Assembly (NCBI GenBank): GCA_032027145.1
Contig: JAVSMP010000001.1
Location: forward strand, 1,826,903-1,890,902
Direction: 5' to 3'
Source of the DNA: Ignavibacterium sp.
Lineage (GTDB): Bacteria > Bacteroidota > Ignavibacteria > Ignavibacteriales > Ignavibacteriaceae
Length of the DNA stretch: 64,000 nt
The translations under genes and the position numbers were made by a program. Every line of letters starts with the position of its first letter. The stretch's first letter is position 1. Shown piece after piece: positions 47,015 to 56,727 of the stretch. Below the pieces are notes generated by a model, which saw only the letters and a program-made list of their open reading frames with translations, ran no database searches and was not told the origin of the DNA.

Positions 47015-48157
47015 TTATGAAAACTGAACTTTCTTTTTTGATTTTTCAGAATATTCAAAAACGAATGAACAAGCTACAAATATGGATGAATACGTACCGA
47101 TAACAATACCAAACAGAAGTGTAAATGCAAAAGCTCTTAATACATCTCCGCCAAGCAATAATAAAACAAATACTGCAAGCAGAGTTGTGAAAGATGTAAT
47201 TATTGTTCTGCTCATAGTTTGATTAATACTCTTATTCATCACTTCGTATATTGACTGTGTTTTATGGAGTTTCAGGTTCTCTCTTACACGGTCAAATACA
47301 ATAACAGTATCGTTAATTGAATAACCAACAAGAGTTAAAAATGCTGCAACTATCGAAAGATCTATATCAAGATTTAACCCCGGGATTACCCCGTATAAAG
47401 CTGCATATAAACCCAATGTGATTAACACATCGTGAAACAAAGCAGCAACTGCTGCAACTGCAAATACAAGTTTAAATCTGAATCCGAGATAAATAAGTAT
47501 TACTAATAACGATAATAAAACTGCTATTACAGCATCGCGTTTTAGTTCTTCACCAACTTTTGGTCCTACTTTATCCTCTTTAAGTACAATAAACTCATTG
47601 TCTTTAAACTTATCTTTTAAGTTTATTTTAATCCAATCTGAAATAGCAACTCTTACATTCATCTGTGTATTGTTCAGTTCCTCAGACACTTTACTTGTCT
47701 GGAATCCAAACGAAGCTAACTGATTAACAACGAGGTTTGTTGTATCGGGGGTTGGGAATGAATAGGTGACAGAATTATTAGTTTTTTCTACAACATTAAA
47801 AGCAACACCAGGTACTATCTGTTTAATATCTTCTTCAATATTGTTTACTACTTTAGGATAAACATCAGCAGGTATATCCTGCATTTCAGTCCTGATTAAT
47901 ACACCGGTTTCTCCGCCAAAAGTCCTTACCTCAACATTGCCAAGTCCGATATTTTCAACATTAGTTCTTATCTGTGAAATATTGATTTGTTTATCAAACT
48001 GCAGAACAATTTCTGCACCGCCCTTAAAATCAATACCGAAGCTTAACCCGCGGAAAATTATATTAACTAATCCGATTAAGAACAAAGCAAGAGAGACCAT
48101 ATAGAAAAATCTTCTCTTACTTAAAAAATCTACATTTAAATTATGAAAAACTCGCAT
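47015..48157 (-). CDS. secF: Protein translocase subunit SecF
   Basis: A 380-residue RND-type membrane protein that with SecD uses the proton gradient to complete Sec-dependent export. Helix 1 (FYMVSLALFLIGLVNIIFRG) is followed by the conserved GIDFKGGAEI, a periplasmic P4 domain and five more helices, including GYSINDTVIVFDRVREN. It follows secD after 25 bases. Confidence 0.96.
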   Translation of the reverse strand: MRVFHNLNVDFLSKRRFFYMVSLALFLIGLVNIIFRGLSFGIDFKGGAEIVLQFDKQINISQIRTNVENIGLGNVEVRTFGGETGVLIRTEMQDIPADVYPKVVNNIEEDIKQIVPGVAFNVVEKTNNSVTYSFPTPDTTNLVVNQLASFGFQTSKVSEELNNTQMNVRVAISDWIKINLKDKFKDNEFIVLKEDKVGPKVGEELKRDAVIAVLLSLLVILIYLGFRFKLVFAVAAVAALFHDVLITLGLYAALYGVIPGLNLDIDLSIVAAFLTLVGYSINDTVIVFDRVRENLKLHKTQSIYEVMNKSINQTMSRTIITSFTTLLAVFVLLLLGGDVLRAFAFTLLFGIVIGTYSSIFVACSFVFEYSEKSKKKVQFS

Positions 48158-48182
48158 TTATGATTTAACTCCTAAATAAAAA

Positions 48183-50117
48183 TTAACCGATACTGATTTT
48201 GGCTCCCTTTGCAACAAGGTAGTCCATCATAAGTTTTGTTATAACTAATGCACCAAATAACGAAGTAGCAATACCAATCATAAGTGTTAATGCAAAACCC
48301 TGAACAGGACCGGTACCGAACTGATATAAAATAACTCCTGTAAAGAATGTTGTAATATTGGAGTCTATGATTGCAGAATATGCTCTGGAGAAACCGCTAT
48401 CAACAGATGCTCTCATTGTTTTACCTGTTGCCATTTCTTCTCTAATTCTTTCAAAGATAAGAACGTTGGCATCCACAGCCATACCAATTGTTAACACAAT
48501 ACCGGCAATACCTGGTAATGTAAGAGTAGCATTGAATCCGGCTAATACTCCTAAGATAAAAAGTAACACAAGAACAAGTGCAAGCGAAGCTATTGTTCCG
48601 GCTTGTCTGTAATACAATATCATAAATAAACCCACAAGTAGGTAGCCAAACAGCGCAGAGTTAAACCCGCTTGAAACAGAATCCTGTCCGAGTGAAGGTC
48701 CAACAATCCTTTGTTCGATAACATCAACCGGTGCCGGAAGTGCACCTGCTTTTAGAACAATCTCTAAAAGTTTTGCTTCATCAAGATTTGCAGAGCCTTC
48801 AATTTGTGATCTGCCGCCCGGAATTTTACCCTTTATATTCGGAGCTGTAAAAACTACCCCATCAAGCATAATAGCTAATCGTTTTCCTACATTTGCACCT
48901 GTAATTCTTGCCCATTCAGTTGCACCTTCTGAATTCATTTCCATATTTACAATTGGTGAAGAAGTATTTGGATCAAGATTAGCTTGTGCGTCTGTTATAA
49001 CACCGCCGGTCAACTCAGGAGTTTTATTTACCAGGTAAAGTACAAAAATCTTTTTTGCATCCTGTGTGTTAATAGGTTTTGCTGAAAATACAAACTCAAC
49101 ATTATCAGGAATAACTTTTTGGACTTCGGGTAATGTTAACCAATACTCTACTTTATTTTTATCTTCCTGACTTACATAAGCATCAGCAAAAGGACTTTGC
49201 GGATTTAGTACTGCAGCCGAAAAGAATGGATGCTGTTGCTTAAATTCTTCTTCGGATAATTGCTTTGTTGTATCGTTAGCAGCAGTTGTATCAGATTTTT
49301 CTAAATTCTCTGTTGAAGCAATATCATTACCAATCGAATCTTTTACACCGGATTTTGTTCTTTTAGCTAGTACATCATCAATACGCTGCATAATAGGAAA
49401 GGTTAATTCAGCATCCTTAACCAATCTGAACTCTAACAATGCTGTGCCCTGTAATAATTGCTTGGCTTCTTCTTCTTTTGCAACTCCCGGCAGTTCAACA
49501 ATAATTCTTCTGCTACCTTGTCTTGAAATTGAAGGTTCAGAAACACCGTATTGATCAACTCTGTTTCTGATGATCTCCATTGCACGGTTTACTGCATCTT
49601 CAGAAGATTGCTTTAACTCATCAAGAATTTCGCTATCCTCTTGTCTGATTGTACCATAGTACCTGCTTAATCTTATATTTCTTTTCTGGAATTCTCTACC
49701 AATAATATTAACAACTGATTCATCAGTAACTGCAGCTTCTTTCTGAGCATCTGCAATTACTGTCTTGAAAACATCATCAGGATTGTTTGCAATCTTTTCT
49801 AATAATTTTGCAGTGTTAACCTCCAGTACAACCCTCATACCGCCTTGAAGGTCCAAACCAAGTTTAATTCTCTTTTTTCTGGCATCAAGTATTGAAGGAT
49901 CAGCTACTTTAATACTGTCCTCTGTAAGAGTTACAATCTGCTCGATTTTATCTTTTGGTAAATCAGGATATTGCTTTTTTAACTCATTTCTTTTGGTTTC
50001 AAGAGCAGTAGTTAAAAATTTCGTGTTCTGATAATCCTGATAAGTCGGGTAAAGCAGGTAAATACTTAATAAAACCGCTGCCAGGACTAAAATGATTTTA
50101 AATCTGAATTCTTTCAT
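48183..50117 (-). CDS. secD: Protein translocase subunit SecD
   Basis: A 644-residue SecD. One N-terminal helix, then LGLDLQGGMRVVLEV, a large periplasmic P1 domain containing NRVDQYGVSEPSISRQGSRR and VELPGVA, and the membrane part with GIVLTIGMAVDANVLIFERIREE carrying the proton-pathway Asp. A Ser/Thr-rich insertion (SIGNDIASTENLEKSDTTAA) in the periplasmic domain is unremarkable for this phylum. Promoter at 50165-50195. Confidence 0.96.
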   Translation of the reverse strand: MKEFRFKIILVLAAVLLSIYLLYPTYQDYQNTKFLTTALETKRNELKKQYPDLPKDKIEQIVTLTEDSIKVADPSILDARKKRIKLGLDLQGGMRVVLEVNTAKLLEKIANNPDDVFKTVIADAQKEAAVTDESVVNIIGREFQKRNIRLSRYYGTIRQEDSEILDELKQSSEDAVNRAMEIIRNRVDQYGVSEPSISRQGSRRIIVELPGVAKEEEAKQLLQGTALLEFRLVKDAELTFPIMQRIDDVLAKRTKSGVKDSIGNDIASTENLEKSDTTAANDTTKQLSEEEFKQQHPFFSAAVLNPQSPFADAYVSQEDKNKVEYWLTLPEVQKVIPDNVEFVFSAKPINTQDAKKIFVLYLVNKTPELTGGVITDAQANLDPNTSSPIVNMEMNSEGATEWARITGANVGKRLAIMLDGVVFTAPNIKGKIPGGRSQIEGSANLDEAKLLEIVLKAGALPAPVDVIEQRIVGPSLGQDSVSSGFNSALFGYLLVGLFMILYYRQAGTIASLALVLVLLFILGVLAGFNATLTLPGIAGIVLTIGMAVDANVLIFERIREEMATGKTMRASVDSGFSRAYSAIIDSNITTFFTGVILYQFGTGPVQGFALTLMIGIATSLFGALVITKLMMDYLVAKGAKISIG

Positions 50118-50164
50118 ACATAGTATATTATTTGTGACGAAAAGGTCTTTAAAAAAATAGCTGT

Positions 50165-50195
50165 CAAACTTAAGGCTAACGTCTTAGAAAGTCAA
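50165..50195 (-). promoter_or_regulatory. Promoter for secDF
   Basis: On the minus strand TTG (50195-50193), a 20-base spacer, then TAAGTTTG (50172-50165): a full match to TTG-N20-TAnnTTTG, 47 bases before the secD start. Confidence 0.6.
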
Positions 50196-50365
50196 TAAAA
50201 ATTAAGGGGTTAAGGGCAATTCGTTTGATAATAATGCAGTTTTTTGTGTGATTTATTGATATTTGATTTATTATCATCAAAGCAATAATTCAATTGTGAT
50301 TATTATGGAAAACTTAAAGTTCAGGTATTGCTGAATAAAAATAATCTTGCTTCAAGTGACTTTAA

Positions 50366-50443
50366 AATAAAAAGTCCCGGCAACCGAAGCCACCGGGTTT
50401 ATCCTAAAAGATAGACTTGGGGGAGGATCTAACTTCTAGCGAC
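50366..50443 (-). ncRNA. Predicted small RNA upstream of secD
   Basis: A full promoter match (TTG-N20-TATGTTTG, 50478-50448) is followed after about 50 bases by a terminator hairpin with arms CCCGGTGGC and GTTGCCGGG around a TTCG tetraloop (50376-50397) and ACTTTTTATTTT. The transcript would be about 75-80 nt and contains the C-rich segment GATCCTCCCCCAAG, complementary to Shine-Dalgarno sequences. No start codon with a convincing small ORF was found. Not recognised as a known RNA family. Confidence 0.5.
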
Positions 50444-50447
50444 ACTA

Positions 50448-50478
50448 CAAACATATCATAATTAGTATAATCAATCAA
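50448..50478 (-). promoter_or_regulatory. Promoter of the predicted small RNA
   Basis: TTG at 50478-50476, 20-base spacer, TATGTTTG at 50455-50448, on the minus strand. Confidence 0.55.
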
Positions 50479-50867
50479 TACCATTAATGTTTAAATTATA
50501 ATTTAAATTTTGGGATGATTTAGTTTTCTGATAATCTAAATGATGATAAAAAGCAGAGGTTGGATCGGTGTAAATCAAAAAGATTTGTATTCTCTGTTGA
50601 AATGCATAATATATTTTAGAAAGGCTGCCTAAACTTTAAGCATACTTATTAAAGTAGTAAATTTGATTAAGAGTGCTTAGCTTAAAAATGTTTTAAAATT
50701 ATTTCCAGCAAGAGTTTAATAGATTGGCAAAAAATTGATTAATCAGTTAACATCAGTTTAATCTGTTCAATCCGTGTTCCAATGGGTTAACTTTTCAGTT
50801 CTAACTAAATAACATTTAATGCAGGTAAAAATAATACTCCGTTAGGAGTGAAATATTTACAGAGTTA
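50479..50867. other. Intergenic region between the small RNA and the PNP gene
   Basis: No gene seen. A stretch at about 50735-50785 (ATTAATCAGTTAACATCAGT and following) has the look of a dispersed intergenic repeat of the kind also near 11.1 and 17.8 kb, but the similarity is loose. No clear terminator for the PNP gene was found. Confidence 0.4.
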
Positions 50868-51689
50868 TTATATAGACTTAATAACAGCCTTAACAAGCTT
50901 TGCAAAAGTATCTTTAACTCTGTCAGCAGTTTCTGTAACCTCGGAATGTGAGAGCTTTTGATTTGATATACCTGCAGCAAAATTAGTAATACAGGAAACA
51001 GCAGATACTTTTATTCCGAGATATGCAGCATAAACTGCTTCCTGAACAGTGGACATACCAACTGCATCTGCTCCAAACGCCTTAAAAAAATTAATTTCAG
51101 CGGGAGTTTCATAAGTTGGACCCTTTGTATAAAAATAAACGCCCTCTGCAAGTCTGATGTTTTCACGGATCGCAGCTTTTTTGATGATTACATTTAAATC
51201 AGCACTTGGCAGATCAACAAAATTGTTTTTTGCTATTGGATTAGTCAGACCGATCAGATCAGTTAATTCCTTTTTGATTAAAATGCCATTGAATGATGTA
51301 ATAAGCATTAAATCGCCGGGAATAAAATTTTTGTTTATTCCGCCAGCAGCATTTGTTAGCAGCAGTTTATCAGCACCAAGTTTATACGAAATAAAAACAG
51401 GTATAACACATTCGTCGATATCATACCCTTCATAAAAATGAACTCTGCCCTGAAAAAGAATCAACTTCTTACCTTCATACTCTGCAAAATGTATTTTCCC
51501 TTTATGTCCAACAACTGTTGAAACCGGGTAACCGGGAATATCTGAAGTTGAAATGGATTTATTAATATTAACCTGCTCAGCAAAATCTCCAAGACCGCTG
51601 CCTAAAATTATTGCAATCTCAGGTTCAAATGGTATTTCTGACTTTAAATAATCAATAAGATTTTTGTATTTAATATTTAAGTTAATCAT
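50868..51689 (-). CDS. Purine-nucleoside phosphorylase
   Basis: Splits purine nucleosides with phosphate to free base and (deoxy)ribose 1-phosphate. 273 residues, the trimeric PNP (PunA/XapA) type: ILGSGLGDF (phosphate site), VVGHKGKIHFAEYEG, RVHFYEGY, LLTNAAGGINKNF, and GADAVGMSTVQEAVYA with SCITNFAAGI near the end. The start overlaps the transporter stop by one base (TGATG). Confidence 0.95.
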   Translation of the reverse strand: MINLNIKYKNLIDYLKSEIPFEPEIAIILGSGLGDFAEQVNINKSISTSDIPGYPVSTVVGHKGKIHFAEYEGKKLILFQGRVHFYEGYDIDECVIPVFISYKLGADKLLLTNAAGGINKNFIPGDLMLITSFNGILIKKELTDLIGLTNPIAKNNFVDLPSADLNVIIKKAAIRENIRLAEGVYFYTKGPTYETPAEINFFKAFGADAVGMSTVQEAVYAAYLGIKVSAVSCITNFAAGISNQKLSHSEVTETADRVKDTFAKLVKAVIKSI

Positions 51690-53047
51690 CAGAATGAAAA
51701 GAACAATCCTGCTAAAGTTGCAGTTAATAAAGTAGTAATTACTCCTCCGACAACTGCTTTAATTCCAAGAGCTGCAATATCAGACCTGCGGTTTGGTGCA
51801 AGCGGACCTAACCCGCCTATTTGTATTGCGATAGAAGAAAAGTTTGCAAATCCGCATAAAGCATAAGTAGCCATAAGGATTGATTTTTCATTTACAAGCT
51901 TACCGGTTTGCACAAGAGTGCTCATATCAGAATAAGCAACAAATTCATTCAGGACTACTTTCGTTCCGAGTAAACTTCCGAATGAAAGAGCATCCTGCCA
52001 GGGTACACCAATTCCGAAAGCAATAAACTGCATTACCGAACCAATCAATAATTGAAAACTTAACGGCTGACCGAAATTAGCAATGCAATAAGCATTCAAA
52101 CCAATTAAATCACCAAGACCATTTAATAAATAGTTTATCAATGCAATAAAAGCAATAAATGCAATAAGCATAGCACCAACATTCAATGCAAGCTGTAATC
52201 CATCACCGGCACCATTTGCAGCAGCTTCAATTATATTTTTAGATGTTTTTTCAATTTTTACTTTTACTATTCCTTTAGTTTCTGATTCTTTAGTTTCCGG
52301 AATCAGGATTTTGCCAATCATCATTGCACCAGGAGCCGCCATAAAACTTGCACCAAGTAATTGTGTAGCAAACATCTGTTGTGCTGTAAACAATTCAACC
52401 CCGTGTGAGGCAGCATAAGCGCTTCCGAGCATTTGAATATAAGCTGCCATTACACCTCCGGCAATTGTAGCCATCCCGCCGATCATTATTGTAAGAAGCT
52501 CGCTTTGTGTCATTCCTTTTATAAAAGGTTTAACCATAAGAGGGGCTTCAGTTTGTCCCACGAAAATATTTGCAGTACAGGATAGTGATTCAGCACCGCT
52601 TGTTCCCATAACTTTTGCCATTATCCAAGCCATAGCCTGAACAATTTTTTGCATTACTCCGAGATAATACAAAACCGACATCAGACTAGCGAAGAAAATA
52701 ATTGTTGGTAAAACTTGAAACGCAAAGAACATTCCGGTGCTGCCTTCGTTACCGGGAGAAAGTGCAAGATTACCGAACACAAACTTTGCACCTTCGGTTG
52801 TAAAGTTTAGTATTAATACAAAAACATAACTGACACTGTTGAAAAAATCTTTGGGCCATCCAAACGGAGCAAAGAACCGGCTTAATGAATCGCCGCGTAG
52901 AATTAATATGGCAAATATTATCTGAAGAAAAAAACCTGATATTACTAATCTCCAGTTTACACTTTTCTTATTATTAGAGATAAGAAAGGCAATTCCGATT
53001 AATAATGCTAATCCGAATAAGCCTCGGAAAAAAGATTCAAAATCCAT
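51689..53047 (-). CDS. nupC: Concentrative nucleoside transporter, NupC/CNT family
   Basis: A 452-residue membrane transporter with the CNT signature FVGQTEAPLMVKPFI in the core and LPTIIFFASLMSVLYYLG and GVPWQDALSFGSLLGTKVVLNEFVAY segments. It imports nucleosides with a cation gradient. An insertion KETKGIVKVKIEKTSKNIIE lies between the two halves. Six bases after the tdk stop. Position between tdk and PNP agrees with supply of both enzymes. Confidence 0.94.
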   Translation of the reverse strand: MDFESFFRGLFGLALLIGIAFLISNNKKSVNWRLVISGFFLQIIFAILILRGDSLSRFFAPFGWPKDFFNSVSYVFVLILNFTTEGAKFVFGNLALSPGNEGSTGMFFAFQVLPTIIFFASLMSVLYYLGVMQKIVQAMAWIMAKVMGTSGAESLSCTANIFVGQTEAPLMVKPFIKGMTQSELLTIMIGGMATIAGGVMAAYIQMLGSAYAASHGVELFTAQQMFATQLLGASFMAAPGAMMIGKILIPETKESETKGIVKVKIEKTSKNIIEAAANGAGDGLQLALNVGAMLIAFIAFIALINYLLNGLGDLIGLNAYCIANFGQPLSFQLLIGSVMQFIAFGIGVPWQDALSFGSLLGTKVVLNEFVAYSDMSTLVQTGKLVNEKSILMATYALCGFANFSSIAIQIGGLGPLAPNRRSDIAALGIKAVVGGVITTLLTATLAGLFFSF

Positions 53048-53052
53048 TTGTA

Positions 53053-53628
53053 TTATTCCTCAGTTGGGATGTAATGACACTTGCGGCAGCGTGCTTCATA
53101 AACATCGGCAGCGCCAACTATTACTCTTTCAGGTGATGTTGTTTTACGCTGAGTTCTGTCAGCAGGATTGCCGCATACAACACAAATTGCGAGTGATTTG
53201 GTTATATACTCAGCAATTGATAAAATCTGAGGCATTGGGTCAAAAGGAATTCCTTTGTAATCCATATCCAATCCTGCAACGATAACCCGTTTACCTTTAT
53301 CTGCAAGTTTGTTGCAAACATCAAGCAGATCATTTGAAAAAAATTGTGCTTCATCAATACCAATTACTTGTGCATCTTCAACAAAATCAAAAATTTCATT
53401 TATATCTTTTATAGTTATTGACGGAAGGGATTGCTCACTATGTGATACAATAGCATTGTTTGAATATCTGGTATCAATCTGAGGTTTGAAGATAATAACT
53501 TTTTGTCTGGCAATTTTGGCTCTCCTCAGCCTTCTGATAAGTTCTTCGGTTTTTCCACTGAACATACATCCGGTTATTGCTTCGATCCAGCCTGTTTCTT
53601 TCGGTACAGCGTGAAGTGTTGGTTCCAT
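53053..53628 (-). CDS. tdk: Thymidine kinase
   Basis: Phosphorylates thymidine. 191 residues, the TK1-like type: P-loop [12 protein letters not shown] (about 19-30), [10 protein letters not shown] (Walker B, catalytic Glu), lasso with [11 protein letters not shown] and zinc cysteines CVVCG and CRKC. It follows cdd after one base. Confidence 0.97.
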   Translation of the reverse strand: MEPTLHAVPKETGWIEAITGCMFSGKTEELIRRLRRAKIARQKVIIFKPQIDTRYSNNAIVSHSEQSLPSITIKDINEIFDFVEDAQVIGIDEAQFFSNDLLDVCNKLADKGKRVIVAGLDMDYKGIPFDPMPQILSIAEYITKSLAICVVCGNPADRTQRKTTSPERVIVGAADVYEARCRKCHYIPTEE

Positions 53629-53629
53629 A

Positions 53630-54025
53630 TTATTTATTTAAATCCTTATCTCCAAAAGCAAATGGTAATAACTCTGAAGTTTTAAAAATTTTACTTTCGT
53701 TTTTACCATTAGTGCAGATTATATCAATCTCTCCGCAATGATCAAATATTATCTGTCTGCAAGCACCGCAGGGCGTTATATAATCCGGTGAATCGCTTAC
53801 AATTGCAATTGCAGTAAATTTTCTTTCACCTTCGGACATTGCTTTAAATATTGCAGTCCGTTCAGCACACAATGTTAAGCCAAATGTACTATTCTCAATA
53901 TTACATCCAGTATATATTTTATTATCCTCTGTTAAAAGTGCTGCCCCGACATGAAAATTTGAGTAAGGCGGATGAGAGTTCCGTTTTGCCTCAATAGCTT
54001 TTTGTATTAGTGTCTTATATTCCAT
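53630..54025 (-). CDS. cdd: Cytidine deaminase
   Basis: Deaminates cytidine and deoxycytidine. 131 residues, the tetrameric class: [10 protein letters not shown], then [20 protein letters not shown] (zinc Cys and catalytic Glu) and TPCGACRQ (two more zinc Cys). First gene of the salvage operon, divergent from the polysaccharide locus with 147 bases between. Confidence 0.97.
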   Translation of the reverse strand: MEYKTLIQKAIEAKRNSHPPYSNFHVGAALLTEDNKIYTGCNIENSTFGLTLCAERTAIFKAMSEGERKFTAIAIVSDSPDYITPCGACRQIIFDHCGEIDIICTNGKNESKIFKTSELLPFAFGDKDLNK

Positions 54026-54102
54026 AATTCTATTCGGAAAAATATTCTTAATTTTTTTCAGTTCAAATTATCAGACCTGAGAGTTATATAAAATAATTGG
54101 TA

Positions 54103-54134
54103 TTGTCATATCTGGGCTAATTATATTAACTTTG
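54103..54134 (+). promoter_or_regulatory. Promoter for the surface polysaccharide locus
   Basis: TTG at 54103-54105, a 21-base spacer and TAACTTTG at 54127-54134, 38 bases before the first ATG. Confidence 0.6.
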
Positions 54135-54172
54135 TATTAAATATTGTTAACTATCTCAGAGATTGCCCTTAA

Positions 54173-55393
54173 ATGGAAAATGAAGTAAAAAACAAAATCC
54201 CAAGTTTATCTGACTACATTTATATTCTCTTTAAATGGAAGAGATTCTTAATAGTTAATCTATTAGTAGTTGGCTTAATTACCACAGGATTAGTATTTCT
54301 TATCCCTAATCAATATAAAGCTACTGCAACAATTATGATACCTCCGGATAACCAAATGGGATTGGGTGGACTATCAAGTTTATTAGGTGGTAAATCATCA
54401 ATAGCTTCAATGGGTTCAAAATTATTTGGTGTTTCAAATACATCAGAAGATCTGTTACTCGGAATTCTTAATAGTCGGACAGCTTTAGTAGATGTAATAA
54501 ATAAGTTTAATTTAGTGGAGTATTATGAAATAGATGATAATAATTTTGATGAAGTTTTGAAAGCCTTTAGAAGTGATCTTTATTCTAATCCTAATGAATT
54601 TGGGATGATTGAATTTAGTGTAATTAATAAAAATCCGAATGTTAGTGCAAAGATTGCAAATTATTTAGTAACACTTGTTGATAGTATGAATATTGAGTTT
54701 AATATTCAGCGAGCAAAAAACAACAGACTATTTATTGAAAAAAGATACCTTCAAAATGTTGCAGATTTAAAGAAAGCAGAAGATTCATTATTTAAATTTC
54801 AAAAAAAATACGGAATAGTTGCTGTTCCTGAACAACTTGAAGTTACAGTTAAAGCCGCAGCAGAAATTGAATCTGAACTTATGAAAAAAGAAATGGAATC
54901 TTATTTTGTTTTAAATGGTTATGGTGAGACCTCACCTCAATATTTAGGTCTTAAATCAGAAATCGATTTATTAAAGAAAAAAGTACAGGAGTTAAAGAAT
55001 TCTAATGATTTAGGTTCATCATCAAATATACTTTTCCCATTTAAGCAAATGCCAAATATTGCGATGCAATATTTGCGTACTTATAGAGAAGTTGAAATTC
55101 AACAATCTATATTAGAAATAGTATTACCAATGTATGAGCAAGCAAAAGTAGAAGAACAGAAAAGTATTCCTACAATCATGTTAATTGATAAAGCAACTGT
55201 TCCAGAAATAAAATATAGCCCTAAGAGAAGTGTGATTGTCATTGGTATGTTGTTTTTAATGTTACTATTTCTTATACCTGCTATTTTTGTATTTGAACAT
55301 ACATTATCTTTAAAAGAGTTTAAAAACCCTTTACAGCAGAAGCTATATAGTCTTGCAGTTAAAATATCAAAATTTTATAGACTAAGATTTTAA
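54173..55393 (+). CDS. Wzz/GumC-type chain-length determinant protein
   Basis: A 406-residue inner-membrane protein that sets polysaccharide chain length. Helix 1 is about residues 24-45 (LIVNLLVVGLITTGLVFLI) followed by the Wzz motif PNQYKATATIMIPPDN, a long periplasmic coiled-coil region (LQNVADLKKAEDSLFKFQKK and LKSEIDLLKKKVQELKNS), and helix 2 about 345-368 after the proline-rich KATVPEIKYSPKRS. No C-terminal tyrosine kinase, so it is the PCP-1 like or kinase-free PCP form. Confidence 0.88.
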   Translation: MENEVKNKIPSLSDYIYILFKWKRFLIVNLLVVGLITTGLVFLIPNQYKATATIMIPPDNQMGLGGLSSLLGGKSSIASMGSKLFGVSNTSEDLLLGILNSRTALVDVINKFNLVEYYEIDDNNFDEVLKAFRSDLYSNPNEFGMIEFSVINKNPNVSAKIANYLVTLVDSMNIEFNIQRAKNNRLFIEKRYLQNVADLKKAEDSLFKFQKKYGIVAVPEQLEVTVKAAAEIESELMKKEMESYFVLNGYGETSPQYLGLKSEIDLLKKKVQELKNSNDLGSSSNILFPFKQMPNIAMQYLRTYREVEIQQSILEIVLPMYEQAKVEEQKSIPTIMLIDKATVPEIKYSPKRSVIVIGMLFLMLLFLIPAIFVFEHTLSLKEFKNPLQQKLYSLAVKISKFYRLRF

Positions 55394-55401
55394 TCTATAA
55401 A

Positions 55402-56727
55402 ATGATTTCTTTAATAGTCTCCTTTGTATCGTTAGTTGCTATAGTTATTGCAAGAATAACATTTAAAAGATGGTTTAATCATCTCTCTCTTTATGTAATC
55501 ATTTGGTGTACTATGATATTACTTTATGATTTGAAGCTGTTCCCATACGATGATATTCTTCCACTTACTTGGTTTTATATAATCTCATCCTGTCTTTGTT
55601 TTATTTTTGGAATTTTTACTATTATTTCCGCAAGGAAACTTTTTCCACTTGTAGAACGAAACACTGAAGAATCTAAAAAATCAGTAAAAATTTTTGTTGA
55701 TGGAGGAACCACTGTAAGATATGCAATTTTATTTTTTAGTATTATAAGTATTATTGGTGCAGTACAACATTGGATAATTTTAATTGAGAAATTTGGCAGT
55801 ATTCCTGGAGTTTTAATTAATGCTAATGCGATTTATATATTGAATACTCGTGGGGGTATTAAAGGGCAGGTTCCATTTATTTCAAATTTTGGTTATGTGT
55901 CCATTTTTTTTTCAGCGATCTATACAGCGTATAATAAAAAATTTACTCTTCTAACTTTTCTACCTTTTTTGGGAATTATTATTAAAGAAGTTGCTACAGT
56001 TGGAAGAGCAGGAATGCTCTTAGCTTTGATGGAATTCCTTTTTACTTTTTTATTATTTAGGCACCAATTAAACTTTATCTCTGTAAGACTATTCAAGTTT
56101 TCAAAAAAGAATGCTTTAATTTCCTTTACTTTTTTGATTATATTATTTATTACCAGTGCATCACTAGTTAGACTTAGCCGTGGTGCTACAGAAACTTACT
56201 CTGGTACTAACCGATCGTTAAGTCAATTTAAAGATAATTTAATTCTGTCACCTTCATTGTATCTTTATCTAAGTGGTCATATTGGAGTATTAAACAAGTA
56301 TTCTCAAGGGGATGGAGAGAATACAAGTTTTGGGCAGAATACATTTTTAACATTCTATCACATATTGGATAAACTTGGAGTTATTAAAAGATCTTCTGAT
56401 TATCAGAAAGGTTACTTTACGCCAATGTGGATAAATACAGGAACCTACATTCGCGAACTGCATGCAGATTTTGGTTTAACTGGTGTATTTTTAATTCCGT
56501 TTCTTTTAGGACTAATTGTTACATGGTTATGGTATGGGTTGTTTAAAAATAATAGTCTCATTATTCTATCAATAATGGTTTACCTTTATATAATTATTGG
56601 GTTTTCTTTTTTAGTAATGATTACTAGAACAAGTTATTGGTCTATCAGTCTTTTACTTATTATAATTAGTATAAAAGTAATTGAGAAAATAGTAATTTTT
56701 GTTTACCATAAAAGACTCAAACGATGA
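55402..56727 (+). CDS. O-antigen/exopolysaccharide polymerase (Wzy-like)
   Basis: A 441-residue protein with about 11-12 predicted membrane helices and one large periplasmic loop (about residues 265-360), the layout of Wzy polymerases that join undecaprenyl-linked repeat units. Sequence conservation in this family is low, so the call rests on topology and position between wzz and wzx. Its end overlaps the flippase start (ATGA). Confidence 0.75.
   Translation: MISLIVSFVSLVAIVIARITFKRWFNHLSLYVIIWCTMILLYDLKLFPYDDILPLTWFYIISSCLCFIFGIFTIISARKLFPLVERNTEESKKSVKIFVDGGTTVRYAILFFSIISIIGAVQHWIILIEKFGSIPGVLINANAIYILNTRGGIKGQVPFISNFGYVSIFFSAIYTAYNKKFTLLTFLPFLGIIIKEVATVGRAGMLLALMEFLFTFLLFRHQLNFISVRLFKFSKKNALISFTFLIILFITSASLVRLSRGATETYSGTNRSLSQFKDNLILSPSLYLYLSGHIGVLNKYSQGDGENTSFGQNTFLTFYHILDKLGVIKRSSDYQKGYFTPMWINTGTYIRELHADFGLTGVFLIPFLLGLIVTWLWYGLFKNNSLIILSIMVYLYIIIGFSFLVMITRTSYWSISLLLIIISIKVIEKIVIFVYHKRLKR

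Noticed and set aside
50376-50397. Riboswitch in front of secD
   Set aside because: The hairpin is a simple UUCG-loop terminator located upstream of the secD promoter, so it cannot be in the secD leader.
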